Of a DNA stretch of 64,000 nucleotides, positions 20,125-29,577 are shown piece after piece. Each line of letters opens with the position of its first letter. The first letter of the stretch is position 1. The notes under the pieces are model-generated. The model was not told the DNA's origin. It ran no database searches and saw only the letters and a list, made by a program, of their open reading frames with translations. Position numbers and translations under genes: made by a program. The stretch comes from Sphingomonadales bacterium (GTDB lineage: Bacteria > Pseudomonadota > Alphaproteobacteria > Sphingomonadales > Kordiimonadaceae): the NCBI GenBank assembly GCA_011088215.1, contig JAALKD010000011.1, forward strand, positions 1 through 64,000, read 5' to 3'.

Positions 20125-20523
20125 TTATTTCCCGAGAATCTGACTGGCAACATTAATATATTTGATACCAGCTTCTTTTGCCGCATCAACAGCTTCTTCC
20201 AACCCGAGCGCAGCCCGCACGCTGGCGAGCTTGATCAACATAGGCAAGTTGATGCCGGCAATCACTTCAACTTTGCCTTTTTCCATAATGGAAATTGCCA
20301 AATTGGACGGCGTTCCACCAAACATATCGGTCAGCAGAACAACACCGTCACCACTATCGACAGTTTTTACCGCTTCCAAAATCTCAAGGCGTCGCTGTTC
20401 CATATCGTCATCTGGTCCGATGCATACGGCCTGAATATTCTGCTGCGCGCCAACCACATGTTCAGTCGCGGCAATAAACTCTTCGGCCAATCGGCCATGC
20501 GTTACCAGTACCATCCCAATCAT
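20125..20523 (-). CDS. PTS EIIA component, mannose family (regulatory)
   Basis: 132 residues, single-domain EIIA-Man fold. Active His9 in MVLVTHGRLAEEF, followed by DMFGGTPSNLA, the conserved family loop. No IIB, IIC or IID genes are nearby, so it is likely a phosphorylation-state signal rather than part of a sugar porter; in relatives this protein influences ChvG/ChvI-type regulation and storage metabolism, but nothing here proves that. AGAGGA precedes the start. It lies 25 bases from rapZ and 2 bases from ptsH. Confidence 0.93.
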   Translation of the reverse strand: MIGMVLVTHGRLAEEFIAATEHVVGAQQNIQAVCIGPDDDMEQRRLEILEAVKTVDSGDGVVLLTDMFGGTPSNLAISIMEKGKVEVIAGINLPMLIKLASVRAALGLEEAVDAAKEAGIKYINVASQILGK

Positions 20524-20548
20524 TGAACTTCATTCCTCTTTTGCGTCA

Positions 20549-21487
20549 TCAGCTACTGGATAATTCCCGGTGATATAAATTAACAGCAAGACCGTCAATT
20601 GCCATTTGCCCTGCAACAGCTTCCGCTGTAGCCACCGACCGATGCTGACCTCCTGTGCAACCAAATGCAATGGTTAAATAGGCTTTTCCTTCGGCTTGAT
20701 AGCGGGGCAACAGAAAACTCAACAGCCCGTGGACCTTGTCCAGAAACGGCGGAAATGCATCGTCGGCGCGGACATAATTGGACACGGCATCGTCGCGACC
20801 GGTCAATGGTTTCAGGTCCGGAACATAATGAGTGTTACGCAAAAACCTCACATCAAGAACAATATCGGCGTCGCGGGGTGCGCCGTGGGCAAAGCCAAAC
20901 GACATAAAAGTCACGATCAAATCGTCAGATTCTTTGGCAAAACGGCGACGGATAATTCGGCGGGTTTCTGCCCCAGTTCGGGTACTGGTATCAAGAATAC
21001 CATCGATATTTTCCCGTACCACGGTCATCATATCGCGTTCTTGTTTGATCGCTGCGCGCAACAATTGCCTGTCGCCCAGTGGGTGTGGTCGGCGGGTTTC
21101 TGAAAAACGCGTGGTCAACACATCGTCTGATGCATCCATGAACAGCACATGCAGGCGAAGGTCTTTCCTCTGCCTCAGTCGCTTTTGCACCTCAACAAAC
21201 AAATCTGGCGAAAAATGCAGCGTGCGACTGTCGATGCCGATAACCACGGGTCGGTCAAGCGATTCCAAATTTTGGTCATCAATGAGCGCTTCTACCATGG
21301 TAAGCGGCAGGTTATCCACCGCCTGAAAGCCGATGTCTTCAAAAGCGTGCAGTGCTGCCGACTTCCCCGCACCAGATAGGCCCGTTACAATAACCAATTG
21401 CCGCTTGGAAGGCGGCTTCAACGGCCCCTTACTCGCCGCAGAGGCTTTGTTAGGTTTGATCGCATTGTCGCTTTTGTCACCCGTCAA
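20549..21487 (-). CDS. rapZ: RNase adapter protein RapZ
   Basis: Nucleotide-binding protein of the RapZ/YvcJ family; in enteric bacteria it guides RNase E to a small RNA controlling glucosamine-6-phosphate synthase, whereas in alphaproteobacteria the role is less clear. P-loop GLSGAGKSAALHAFEDIG, AVDNLP, and a C-terminal domain with FGCTGGQHRSVATAE, the metabolite-binding signature. I prefer the TTG at 21487 because GGGAGG lies five bases upstream; a TTG at 21505 gives six more residues. 312 residues, with a basic N-terminal tail of about 30 residues. It overlaps the hprK end by about 11 bases. Confidence 0.92.
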   Translation of the reverse strand: MTGDKSDNAIKPNKASAASKGPLKPPSKRQLVIVTGLSGAGKSAALHAFEDIGFQAVDNLPLTMVEALIDDQNLESLDRPVVIGIDSRTLHFSPDLFVEVQKRLRQRKDLRLHVLFMDASDDVLTTRFSETRRPHPLGDRQLLRAAIKQERDMMTVVRENIDGILDTSTRTGAETRRIIRRRFAKESDDLIVTFMSFGFAHGAPRDADIVLDVRFLRNTHYVPDLKPLTGRDDAVSNYVRADDAFPPFLDKVHGLLSFLLPRYQAEGKAYLTIAFGCTGGQHRSVATAEAVAGQMAIDGLAVNLYHRELSSS

Positions 21488-21920
21488 CTCCGCCTCCCTT
21501 CCCAATTCGTGTTAAATCCCGCACAGCCAACTCTATTTTAATTGGGGTCGACTGTTCAAATGCATTCGACTTCAAGGCATGAATTTTTTCGCCTGCGATC
21601 ACAGAAAATTCGATTTCCGGCAACCGGGCAACGTCGTCTGCGCTGACCAAATCTACAACCAGTCCTATAATGGTTGTTTTGATCGCTGGTATGGAAAGGA
21701 TGCCCAGCCCGCGCACTTCAAGCAACCCATACAAGGCTTCGGGCGCATAAGCGACCAACCCGCGCCTGGAAGGCCGGGTCAGATACTGGTCATCTGCAAC
21801 AAGGGTGGCACCCCGGTCAATCAGTCGCAGTGCCAGGTCAGATTTGCCCGACCCCGACGGCCCGCGCAAAACTACACCTACACCCGCAACATCAACAACT
21901 GTACCGTGGTTTGTTTGCAC
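21477..21920 (-). CDS. hprK: HPr kinase/phosphorylase, short alphaproteobacterial form
   Basis: Phosphorylates and dephosphorylates HPr on serine. Only the C-terminal catalytic half is present, as is usual in alphaproteobacteria. P-loop GPSGSGKSDLALRLIDRG, ATLVADDQ, and LLEVRGLGIL, the HprK signature. I chose the GTG at 21920: AGGGG lies eight bases upstream, and the spacing to the P-loop matches family starts, giving 147 residues. The open frame continues to a TTG directly after the chvG stop (21983), which is the alternative. Placed between chvG and rapZ, linking PTS signalling to the envelope two-component system. Confidence 0.92.
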   Translation of the reverse strand: MQTNHGTVVDVAGVGVVLRGPSGSGKSDLALRLIDRGATLVADDQYLTRPSRRGLVAYAPEALYGLLEVRGLGILSIPAIKTTIIGLVVDLVSADDVARLPEIEFSVIAGEKIHALKSNAFEQSTPIKIELAVRDLTRIGKGGGVDG

Positions 21921-21983
21921 CTGCCTTGCCCCTATGGCTCTATATTTTAGCGTTGTTGTTTGCCCCGCACCGAACTGGTTCAA

Positions 21984-23654
21984 TTAAGCGGGCGCCAGCG
22001 GCAATGTCACGACAAATCTAGCGCCGGTTTCACCTTCACCCTCTGCGCCGATATTTTCCACAACAATAGTGCCGCCGTGCGCCTCGATAACCTGCTTGGA
22101 AATAGCAAGGCCCAAGCCCGAATGGCTGCCGAATTGTTCTTCCGATGGCCGTTCAGAATAAAAGCGGCTAAAGATTTTGTCTTCCGAGCCTTCAGGTACT
22201 CCCGGCCCTTGATCAGAAACCGTCAGAAACACAGTGCGGTTCTTGACCGACAGTTTTATCTGAATCCGTCCGCCTGCCGGGCTAAAGCTAACTGCATTGT
22301 CAATCAAATTAAGCCACACCTGCCCCAACCGCGCATCGATGCCCGCCACGACAAACACCCCCGCTTCGTCGTCAGAAAAGGCCAGCTCGATATCACCCAG
22401 TTTTCCCGTTGTATTATAGGCCCTCACCAGCGTAGCAATCATAACGCCCAAATCGACAACCGATGTGTGACTGCGAGTAAGCTCGGCGTCGAGGCGCGAG
22501 GCATCTGAGATATCGGTGATCAATCGGTCGATGCGTTTCACATCATCTTCCAAAATTGCCAGCAATTTTTTGCGCACCTCCGGTTTGTCGTTCATTTGAA
22601 TTGTTTCAAGCGCACTGCGCATGCTCGACAAGGGATTCTTGATCTCATGCGCCACGTCAGCGGCAAATTGCTCGACAGCGTCAATTTGGTTATAAAGCGC
22701 GCCCGTCATATCAGACAATGAGCGCGACAAGTCACCAATTTCATCGCGTCTTTCGGCAAACTCCGGAATACGTTCCTCGCGTCCAATGCCACGGCGCACC
22801 CGTTCCGCCGCTCGCGCCAAAACTCTGATCGGGCGCACAAGCGTTCGGCCCAAAAAGAAAGACAGCAAAATAGTCAACGCAAATGCGCCGACAAATATTT
22901 TGATGGTCAGCATCTGCTCGGCGCGGACAATGGTATCAATATCATCGGTCTGGGCGGTCAGCAAAAGCGCACCAAGCACCCGCCTGAAACGCTGAACCGG
23001 CACCGCGATATTAATCACGAGATCGCCGTCTGCACGTTGCCTGATTTGGCTAGTCAGCACCCCGGCCAACGCCTGTTCCACTTCAATCAGGTCGGTAGAC
23101 CTGACAGTGGGTCGGTCAATATTGGCTGGAGCTGAAATTTCCTTGGTGATTGCATCGAGAAAATCATGTAGTCGATTGACAATTTGCTCCTTGAGCGACG
23201 GCTGGTAATCCAGCCTGCGCAGGGGTTCTTCGATCAATTCCTTATCACCGGCCAAAAACAGACTGTCGGCAATCATACCGCCGCTGGTGGCAAACAAACG
23301 GGCCCGGTTTTCAGTTGGCCCAACTAGACGTGTGATTATCTGGCGAGCAGGTGCGGGGTCAATATCGATCGATTCAGGCCCCGCCACCGCAGACTCGCCC
23401 AGCGCGCCAGCGATTATGCTGGCTTGCACTGAAAGTGCCGCTGTACGCGCCTCGATCAGATTTTGCCGGAATTCATTTAGATAAAGAACGCTGCCAACCA
23501 GAATGACCAACGCCAGCGCGTTGACAAACATAATGCGCACCATCAGCGGCGAAAGGCCTCGCGTATAGTGGCGTGGATGCAGTTTTTTTTGCGGGCGGCT
23601 CGGCAAGCGGGCTCCGGTCTCGTACTGGTGTTTCTTGCTTTTGTCTGCCGCCAC
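21984..23654 (-). CDS. chvG: sensor histidine kinase ChvG (ExoS/BvrS family)
   Basis: 556 residues, GTG start 14 bases after the chvI stop. A basic cytoplasmic tail, membrane helix at about 40-60, a periplasmic stimulus-sensing domain of some 200 residues, a second helix around 250-270, HAMP, then HisKA with FAADVAHEIKNPLSS (intact His) and HATPase with NLIDNAVSFSP and DQGPGVPEG plus SGLGLAISKQ. Orthologues sense acid or envelope stress through a periplasmic repressor (ExoR) and phosphorylate ChvI. Gene order with chvI and hprK strongly supports the assignment. Unlike the nearby DivL-like protein, all catalytic boxes are canonical. Confidence 0.94.
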   Translation of the reverse strand: MAADKSKKHQYETGARLPSRPQKKLHPRHYTRGLSPLMVRIMFVNALALVILVGSVLYLNEFRQNLIEARTAALSVQASIIAGALGESAVAGPESIDIDPAPARQIITRLVGPTENRARLFATSGGMIADSLFLAGDKELIEEPLRRLDYQPSLKEQIVNRLHDFLDAITKEISAPANIDRPTVRSTDLIEVEQALAGVLTSQIRQRADGDLVINIAVPVQRFRRVLGALLLTAQTDDIDTIVRAEQMLTIKIFVGAFALTILLSFFLGRTLVRPIRVLARAAERVRRGIGREERIPEFAERRDEIGDLSRSLSDMTGALYNQIDAVEQFAADVAHEIKNPLSSMRSALETIQMNDKPEVRKKLLAILEDDVKRIDRLITDISDASRLDAELTRSHTSVVDLGVMIATLVRAYNTTGKLGDIELAFSDDEAGVFVVAGIDARLGQVWLNLIDNAVSFSPAGGRIQIKLSVKNRTVFLTVSDQGPGVPEGSEDKIFSRFYSERPSEEQFGSHSGLGLAISKQVIEAHGGTIVVENIGAEGEGETGARFVVTLPLAPA

Positions 23655-23668
23655 GTTGTTTGGGTGCC

Positions 23669-24382
23669 CTAGCCATCTTTATATCTGTAGCCAACGCCGT
23701 AAAGCGTCTCTATTGCGGAAAATTCTTTGTCGACCATTCTGAATTTCTTGCGCAACCGCTTGATATGGCTATCGATTGTTCGGTCGTCCACATAGACATC
23801 ATCAGTATATGCTGCATCCATCAGCTGGTCACGACTTTTTACATGGCCCAAATGCTGGGCCAGGGTTTGCAAAATCAAAAATTCGGTAACCGTCAGAGTA
23901 ACATCGTCGCCGCACCAGGTTACGCTGTGACGCAGCGGATCCAGAATAAGGTTTCCGCGCACCATAACCTCGTCACCTGCCTCGATCGGTGCATCGTCAC
24001 CATCATCCTTTGACGTCATCTCAACGCGGCGCAGTAAGGCCCGAATTCGCTCAATCAGCAACCGCTGGGAAAAGGGCTTGCCAATATAATCATCGGCTCC
24101 CATCCGCAGACCCAACAACTGGTCAATCTCTTCGTCTTTAGATGTGAGGAAAATCACGGGCATGGATGAAACTTCCCGCAGTTTTCGCAACAATTCCATG
24201 CCGTCCATCCGCGGCATTTTGATGTCAAGCACTGCTAAGTCGGCTGGATTTTTGGAAAGCGCGTCCCAAGCCTTTTGCCCATCAGGGTATGTGCGCACGC
24301 GAAAGCCTTCAGCCTCCAGAGCGATCGTAACCGAAGTTAAGATATTGCGGTCATCATCAACCAGCGCGATGGTTGCTGTCAT
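23669..24382 (-). CDS. chvI: response regulator ChvI (OmpR family)
   Basis: 237 residues. Receiver domain with acidic pair DD at 9-10, phosphoacceptor Asp53 in [11 protein letters not shown], and Lys in FLTSKDEE; C-terminal winged helix with [21 protein letters not shown] and [19 protein letters not shown]. Partner of ChvG. In relatives it governs envelope, exopolysaccharide and acid-response genes. It is the first gene of the chvI-chvG-hprK-rapZ-EIIA-ptsH series and is divergent from pckA across a 530-base region that contains operator-like repeats. Confidence 0.95.
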   Translation of the reverse strand: MTATIALVDDDRNILTSVTIALEAEGFRVRTYPDGQKAWDALSKNPADLAVLDIKMPRMDGMELLRKLREVSSMPVIFLTSKDEEIDQLLGLRMGADDYIGKPFSQRLLIERIRALLRRVEMTSKDDGDDAPIEAGDEVMVRGNLILDPLRHSVTWCGDDVTLTVTEFLILQTLAQHLGHVKSRDQLMDAAYTDDVYVDDRTIDSHIKRLRKKFRMVDKEFSAIETLYGVGYRYKDG

Positions 24383-24913
24383 CGGGGGTCCCCTTTTTAT
24401 TTGTTTGTCCCGTTTTTACTCTGTCCCGCACCTGCAATAGGCTGAATTTGCCGTGTAATTCTAGTCAAATACAGAACAGGGTAAAGCGTTAAGCATGATT
24501 TGCGACCAAAACATGGCAGCCCAGTGCCATCTTAGGGTCAAATTGAGGTCAACACTTAGGTATACCCAAGGCTAAATCAGGGTCATTTTGTAGACCTCTC
24601 AATGGTTTACTTGCTTCGGTTGATTTCTCAAAGATTTGCCGGCCTTGCCCGCAAATTGGCATGCGCATAGCCACAGCGCAAAAGCTGACCAAATGGTCCA
24701 GAATCGGATCATTCAAATGACAGCGCTATCAATTCAAAACCGCCAAGATTCAGGTTGATTTATGACGTCGTTTCCGCAAGCTTGTCGTCCATTTTAAGGA
24801 TGGGTTGGGACGCTCACGGGTCGAGCGACACAGTAAATTAGTTACCTGATATTTTTTTGCGCTTTCGCTGCTGGCAAAGGCGCTGCAATAAATTCACGTT
24901 GGAGGACAAGAGG
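24383..24913. promoter_or_regulatory. chvI-pckA divergent regulatory region
   Basis: 530 bases without a gene between two divergent starts. A 16-bp near-perfect palindrome, CTTAGGTATACCCAAG (24555-24570, one mismatched pair), is flanked by three direct GGTCA boxes at about 24536, 24547 and 24581, offset 11 and 34 bases, so they lie on about the same helix face. This looks like an operator for a dimeric regulator, possibly ChvI itself or a carbon-source regulator. I see no convincing sigma-70 -35/-10 pair and no CtrA box. The remaining sequence is featureless to me. Confidence 0.5.
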
Positions 24914-26518
24914 TTGCAAATCTTTGGTGCTTGTCACAGTACAGTCAGTTTGGATGCCCAAGGCATCAGCGATACCGGAAATCAATATTGGAATCTGGGT
25001 ACCGCCCAACTTTACGAGGAAGCGATTCGCCGCGGCGAAGGCTCAATTGCCGACGGTGGGGCGCTGGTTGTCAAAACCGGCCGCTGCACCGGACGGTCCG
25101 CCAATGACAAATTCACCGTGCGCGACGACACGACCGAGAACACTGTTTGGTGGGGCGACGTAAACCGCCCGATGACACCTGAGAATTTTGACGCTGTTCA
25201 CGCCGCTTTCCTCAAACACGCTGAAGGTAAAGACTTGTTTGTGCAAGACCTTTGGGGTGGCTCAGACCCGGACCATAGAGTAGCGGTTCGCACCGTCGGA
25301 GAGTTTGCCTGGCACAGCCTGTTTTGCCGCACCATGCTGGTGCGCCCAGAAGAGCATGAAAAAGCGGGCATGGCACCACAGTTTACCATCATTAACCTGC
25401 CAAGTTTCAAAGCCGATCCGACGACAATGGGTTGTAATTCCGAAACTATCATTGCGGTGAACTTCGCCAAAGGTCTGGTACTGATCGGCGGCACTGAATA
25501 TGCGGGCGAAAATAAAAAGTCCGTTTTCTCGATCCTGAATTACCTGTTGCCCAAAGACGGCATTATGCCCATGCACTGCTCGGCCAATATCGGCCCCGAG
25601 GGCGATGTAGCAATATTCTTTGGACTATCTGGCACCGGTAAAACCACCCTGTCAGCCGACAGTGCACGCACCCTAATCGGTGACGATGAACACGGTTGGT
25701 CTGAAGACAGTGTTTTCAACTTCGAAGGCGGCTGTTATGCCAAGCTGATAAACCTGTCCGAAGAGGCTGAGCCCGAAATTTATGCCACCACACGCATGTA
25801 CGGCACAGTGCTGGAAAATGTGGTGATGGACCCGGAGACGCGCCAGCTAGATCTGGATGACAATACACTGGCGGAAAATACCCGCGGCGCCTATCCGATC
25901 AACTATATTCCCAATACCAGCGAGCATAACCGCGGCGGCAAACCCAAAAACATCATTATGCTGACAGCGGATGCCTTCGGCGTGTTACCACCCATTTCAA
26001 AGCTAACGCCCGAGCAGGCCATGTACCACTTCCTGTCCGGTTATACCGCAAAAGTTGCGGGCACCGAAATCGGCGTTAAAGAGCCACAGGCGACTTTCTC
26101 AACCTGCTTCGGTGCGCCCTTCATGCCGCGCCACCCCAGTGTTTACGGCGACCTTCTCAGGAAAAAAATCGCGGAAACCGGGGTTAATTGCTGGTTGGTA
26201 AACACCGGCTGGACCGGCGGCGTATACGGTACTGGCCACCGTATGCCAATTAAAGACACCCGCGCATTGTTGCATGCTGCTCTTGACGGAAGCCTGAATA
26301 ATGCGCCCATGCGCATCGATCCCAATTTTGGATTCGAAGTGCCGGTTGAAGTTGCAGGCGTTGACAGCCTGATCCTCAATCCGCGCGACACCTGGGCCGA
26401 CAAAGATGCCTACGACGCCAAGGCACGCTACTTGGTGGAGCTGTTTATCAACAACTTTGAAACCTTCGCTAGCCATGTTGATGACAGTGTAAACGCGGCG
26501 GCACCAAGCGCAGCCTGA
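24914..26518 (+). CDS. pckA: phosphoenolpyruvate carboxykinase (ATP)
   Basis: Gluconeogenic enzyme converting oxaloacetate and ATP to PEP and CO2. Start set at TTG 24914 because GGAGG (24901-24905) lies eight bases before it and the length, 534 residues, then fits the family; the frame is open back to 24857. Motifs: [24 protein letters not shown], the kinase-1a loop [23 protein letters not shown], and [21 protein letters not shown] strong terminator follows. Being divergent from chvI is typical in rhizobia and relatives. Confidence 0.96.
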   Translation: MQIFGACHSTVSLDAQGISDTGNQYWNLGTAQLYEEAIRRGEGSIADGGALVVKTGRCTGRSANDKFTVRDDTTENTVWWGDVNRPMTPENFDAVHAAFLKHAEGKDLFVQDLWGGSDPDHRVAVRTVGEFAWHSLFCRTMLVRPEEHEKAGMAPQFTIINLPSFKADPTTMGCNSETIIAVNFAKGLVLIGGTEYAGENKKSVFSILNYLLPKDGIMPMHCSANIGPEGDVAIFFGLSGTGKTTLSADSARTLIGDDEHGWSEDSVFNFEGGCYAKLINLSEEAEPEIYATTRMYGTVLENVVMDPETRQLDLDDNTLAENTRGAYPINYIPNTSEHNRGGKPKNIIMLTADAFGVLPPISKLTPEQAMYHFLSGYTAKVAGTEIGVKEPQATFSTCFGAPFMPRHPSVYGDLLRKKIAETGVNCWLVNTGWTGGVYGTGHRMPIKDTRALLHAALDGSLNNAPMRIDPNFGFEVPVEVAGVDSLILNPRDTWADKDAYDAKARYLVELFINNFETFASHVDDSVNAAAPSAA

Positions 26519-26541
26519 ACCAGCAACCAGCTATAATTATG

Positions 26542-26569
26542 GCCGCACCTTAACAGGTGCGGCTTTTTT
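26542..26569 (+). terminator. Rho-independent terminator of pckA
   Basis: A 9-bp stem GCCGCACCT / AGGTGCGGC with a TAAC loop followed by six T. The T run touches the stop codon of the convergent exported-protein gene at 26568. Confidence 0.9.
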
Positions 26570-27356
26570 ATTTGTCCAGCACTCGGAACCCCGTCAGTTC
26601 CGAGATAAAACTACGCGGGCCGCCGACATCACGGTGCCGCTTGAACACATACGGCGCTTCGCGGGCAACCCAAACTCGCTCGAGGCTGCCACCCCAGGTT
26701 TTCTTATCGATCACCCAACAGTGGCAGCTTATACCTGACGCTGTTTGCAATTCTTCGCGTCCGGTGACCTCAAAGTCGTCAAACTCTGATGAAGCAATTT
26801 CGCCTTTGCGAGCGTAAGCCGCAGGCAACCGGAATCGGCTGCCCACATTCATCGGCATCAAAGTCGCCAAAAGCGGGGAAAACATCTCACTGACTGAGCC
26901 ACCATTGGCGAGAGGGCCATTTGCGCGCTTGGGTTCGCCGCCGCCCGAAGGCACGCGCGCCCAGTCATAGGTTTTACCGTCAAACTGCTTAACAATAAAC
27001 TCTGGCCCCCACGCGAAATTAGGCCCCGCTGTAAACTCGAGAAGCTGGGTTGCCACGTCGATTTGGCGCTGGGCCACAATCACCACATTCTCGCCCGGAA
27101 TGATATCAATCATGCTTAGTTTTTTGCCGTCACCGGTAAGACGAACTTGAAGAGTGAACTCCCCGGTTTTAGAGAAAGAACTATTGTAACGTGCCTCATA
27201 GTCTTTCAGCAGCGGCACATTAAAAAGCGCTGAACCCGGTGTAATTTCCTGAACTGCATCTTGAGCAAATATAGAACCTGTCATTGCCGTCAGGCACCCG
27301 CATGCCAATATAGCCTGCGACATTTTCCGCGTCCAAATGTTTGATTTTTTTATCAT
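26568..27356 (-). CDS. exported protein, DUF3108-like
   Basis: 262 residues with a signal peptide (positively charged start, hydrophobic stretch, likely cleavage after SIFA). The mature part is rich in beta strands: YEARYNSSFSKTGEFTLQV, WVIDKKTWGGSLERVWVA, FKRHRDVGGPRSFISELTG. The pattern resembles DUF3108-type periplasmic proteins with a lipid-binding-like barrel, but I cannot name a function. Two Cys (GISCHCW) form a CHC motif. It is a single gene, convergent with pckA, with a short palindrome upstream. Confidence 0.7.
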   Translation of the reverse strand: MIKKSNIWTRKMSQAILACGCLTAMTGSIFAQDAVQEITPGSALFNVPLLKDYEARYNSSFSKTGEFTLQVRLTGDGKKLSMIDIIPGENVVIVAQRQIDVATQLLEFTAGPNFAWGPEFIVKQFDGKTYDWARVPSGGGEPKRANGPLANGGSVSEMFSPLLATLMPMNVGSRFRLPAAYARKGEIASSEFDDFEVTGREELQTASGISCHCWVIDKKTWGGSLERVWVAREAPYVFKRHRDVGGPRSFISELTGFRVLDK

Positions 27357-27372
27357 TGCCGTTCCTCACTAG

Positions 27373-27386
27373 CCTAAAGATTTAGG
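27373..27386. promoter_or_regulatory. palindrome upstream of the exported-protein gene
   Basis: CCTAAAGATTTAGG, 6-bp arms around a 2-base centre, lies about 17 bases before the start codon at 27356. It is a possible operator, or simply an AT-rich palindrome. A similar CCTAA-N3-TTAGG sits before pspF at 42289-42301. Confidence 0.3.
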
Positions 27387-27465
27387 AAGTTTTGGCGGCA
27401 CATGGCCGTCGGACAAGTCGGTTGGTGTGAACGGTCGAAAAAAATACGTGAATGGATCAGTTGGC

Positions 27466-28344
27466 CTAATGCGACGCTATTTTCGCCTTAAATGACGCCA
27501 AGCGCCTACGGCTGAGGGGAGCGGTTTCGCCGCAGCGAAGTTCAATTCGATATTGCCCGTCAGTGGCGTCGCGGGTAATAGCAGATACAAAGTCAGTGTT
27601 CACCAATGCACTGCGATGAGACCGCACAACAGCATATGCTTTCATTTCCTGCTCAATTGTCGCCAACGACTTTCTTACCAGAAAAACACCCTGCTGGCTG
27701 TGCAATTGGGCATAATTGCCGCAGGCCTCAATCCAACTAACATCGGTCATTTTTACCGGGACAATTTTGTTGCCGGTCCGAACCTTATAAACCGGCGATG
27801 GCTGAGTTTCCGCGGGGCCCTGGCCCCTTACAATGAAATAGTAAATACCCAAGCAAAAAACCAGATAAACGAAAAACCACAGGCCGGCATTCTGGATCCA
27901 TAGTTCGACAACCGAATCGACCAGGTGCATCACACCCCAGCCCGGCGGCGAGTATAAAATGCGCAAAACAATGGCCAAAAGCGTCAAGTGAAGCAAATTC
28001 GCACCCAGCCCCAACAGGCCCAGTTTTCCAATAATGTGCTTAAACCCGGTTACAACGTCCGACTGTCCGGGGAGGTTTTGGCTCACAGTTTTCCAGATTA
28101 GCCACGGCACCAAGGGCCACGCTGCGTAAAATACCAGCAACAAGGATAGCTGCGCAACGATGCCAGCATTCGGTGCCCGCGCGTGCTCATACATCAGAAT
28201 TTCAAGGCCGTCGGAGCCAAACAATAAAAGCGCAGGCAGCGCTGCAACCAACCAGTAGCTTGTGTGCCATGCAGGTTGTGCCTCAAGGCCCATGGTGGCC
28301 GCATTTACAGGGTTTCCGCCAGACATTTCAGGCCGCAAGGTCAT
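27466..28344 (-). CDS. LytTR-domain DNA-binding membrane regulator
   Basis: 292 residues. The N-terminal 180 residues hold four likely membrane helices (around 30-50, 65-90, 105-130, 150-170), and the C-terminal 100 residues form a LytTR domain: VKMTDVSWIEACGNYAQLH, FLVRKSLATIE, VVRSHRSALVN, and LSRRRLASFK. This fused membrane-LytTR layout usually marks a direct ligand- or membrane-sensing transcription factor without a partner kinase. Its ATG overlaps the TGA of the TerB-like gene (ATGA), so the two are coupled. The target genes are unknown. Confidence 0.85.
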   Translation of the reverse strand: MTLRPEMSGGNPVNAATMGLEAQPAWHTSYWLVAALPALLLFGSDGLEILMYEHARAPNAGIVAQLSLLLVFYAAWPLVPWLIWKTVSQNLPGQSDVVTGFKHIIGKLGLLGLGANLLHLTLLAIVLRILYSPPGWGVMHLVDSVVELWIQNAGLWFFVYLVFCLGIYYFIVRGQGPAETQPSPVYKVRTGNKIVPVKMTDVSWIEACGNYAQLHSQQGVFLVRKSLATIEQEMKAYAVVRSHRSALVNTDFVSAITRDATDGQYRIELRCGETAPLSRRRLASFKAKIASH

Positions 28345-28796
28345 TGAGCGCCAGCCTGTTCCTCCTCAACCTCATGTTTGAGGGTCACCCGGTCGCGGGT
28401 CGAAACGCCCAGCAAACCCGACACTTTTGCCAGCAGGTTGGCTTCGAAGTTATCGATATGGTTGTCGGCAAAAGCCACACGCCACAGCAGCCTCACAATT
28501 TCTTGGCGACCCGTCTGGTCCAGCTCGTCGGTGATAGCTTTGGTGAATTTGTACAAACAGGTTGCTTCCTGTTGCTGCGCCTCGGCGTCATCGATAATTT
28601 GCTCAGCGTCCGCGCTTTCCAAGTCAAAACGATCTGTCATACAGGCCAGCAACTGCGCCCGTTCATCGACACTGAAGTCACCGTCGGCCCGCGACACATA
28701 AACCAGCAACGCGGCTGTCGCCAGATGCAAATCACTGTGGGTCTTTTCTTGCTCCTGGCTTTTCAGGCCCAGCAATTTGGTCATTTTATCAAACAT
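28341..28796 (-). CDS. TerB-family protein
   Basis: 151 residues, all helical. DLHLATAALLVYVSRADGDF and FADNHIDNFEANLL are the two acidic, possibly metal-binding, repeats typical of TerB/TerB-like proteins. Despite the name, most members are not tied to tellurite resistance. Translation is coupled to the downstream LytTR regulator by a 4-base overlap. An unrelated DUF533/TerB-like protein is encoded at 53463. Confidence 0.85.
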   Translation of the reverse strand: MFDKMTKLLGLKSQEQEKTHSDLHLATAALLVYVSRADGDFSVDERAQLLACMTDRFDLESADAEQIIDDAEAQQQEATCLYKFTKAITDELDQTGRQEIVRLLWRVAFADNHIDNFEANLLAKVSGLLGVSTRDRVTLKHEVEEEQAGAQ

Positions 28797-28899
28797 AGAT
28801 CACTCTCTGTTTAGTCTTGGTCATCAATAATACTACTGCTGGCGCACGGACATGAAAGCCCACTGCGGCAACAGGTTCGATGCGCGCGGTAAAATTTCA

Positions 28900-29577
28900 T
28901 CAAAGATTGGGGCCTGTGCTAAGCGCCAGAAGCCGGGAAATATGAGCAAAAGGTCTACCACTTTCCGACGCCCATTGGTTAAAAGCCGCTTGCACACTCG
29001 CTTGCGCACCCTTACCGGTGGGCGCTTTGTCTACCACGCCCTCTCGCACCAATGCCGCAACCACATCGCGGCCCATCACCCAGCCATCTTTGCCAAGAAA
29101 ACGCAGGAAGTACTGCGCCGTGGAACCGCCAAGCCTACTGCCACGCTTGTGCAGCATGGCCAGAAGTCCGACAAAATCCTCCATTGGCCAATCAGCAATG
29201 CAGGCCGCTGCAGCGCCGTATTCATCTTCCAAATCACACAGCATAATGGCGTTATCGCGCACGGTTTGAATTTTGATACCGTTCCTGACAATGCGGGTGT
29301 CTTGCAGAAGGCTATCCAGATCGTCATCAGACATGAACTTCCAGCGTACCGGCACGAAGCCCTCAAAGGCTTCCTCGAATCCAGTCCATTTATTTTCGAT
29401 CACTTTCCAACTGAAGCCGGCCTGAAAAATTGCCCTGGTCATACCGGCGAGTATGCGGTCTTCCGACAAGGCCTTAATCTCATCCGCAGATTTGATCGCA
29501 GGCATCATATCCTCGATAACCTCGCGATTGCCGCGATGCGACGCCGCCAGTTCAAACAATTCGTCTATGTTACGCAC
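28900..29577 (-). CDS. DNA-3-methyladenine glycosylase I family protein
   Basis: 225 residues, GTG start with GAGGGA upstream. Helix-hairpin-helix glycosylase fold of the Tag family: FQAGFSWKVIENKWTGFEEAF corresponds to the base-recognition helix, and VRNGIKIQTVRDNA and WPMEDFVGLL follow. The N-terminal Cys and C-terminal His/Cys zinc set known from E. coli Tag are not evident, so this is a divergent, probably zinc-free member. Likely removes alkylated adenine from DNA. Transcribed alone. Confidence 0.85.
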   Translation of the reverse strand: MRNIDELFELAASHRGNREVIEDMMPAIKSADEIKALSEDRILAGMTRAIFQAGFSWKVIENKWTGFEEAFEGFVPVRWKFMSDDDLDSLLQDTRIVRNGIKIQTVRDNAIMLCDLEDEYGAAAACIADWPMEDFVGLLAMLHKRGSRLGGSTAQYFLRFLGKDGWVMGRDVVAALVREGVVDKAPTGKGAQASVQAAFNQWASESGRPFAHISRLLALSTGPNL

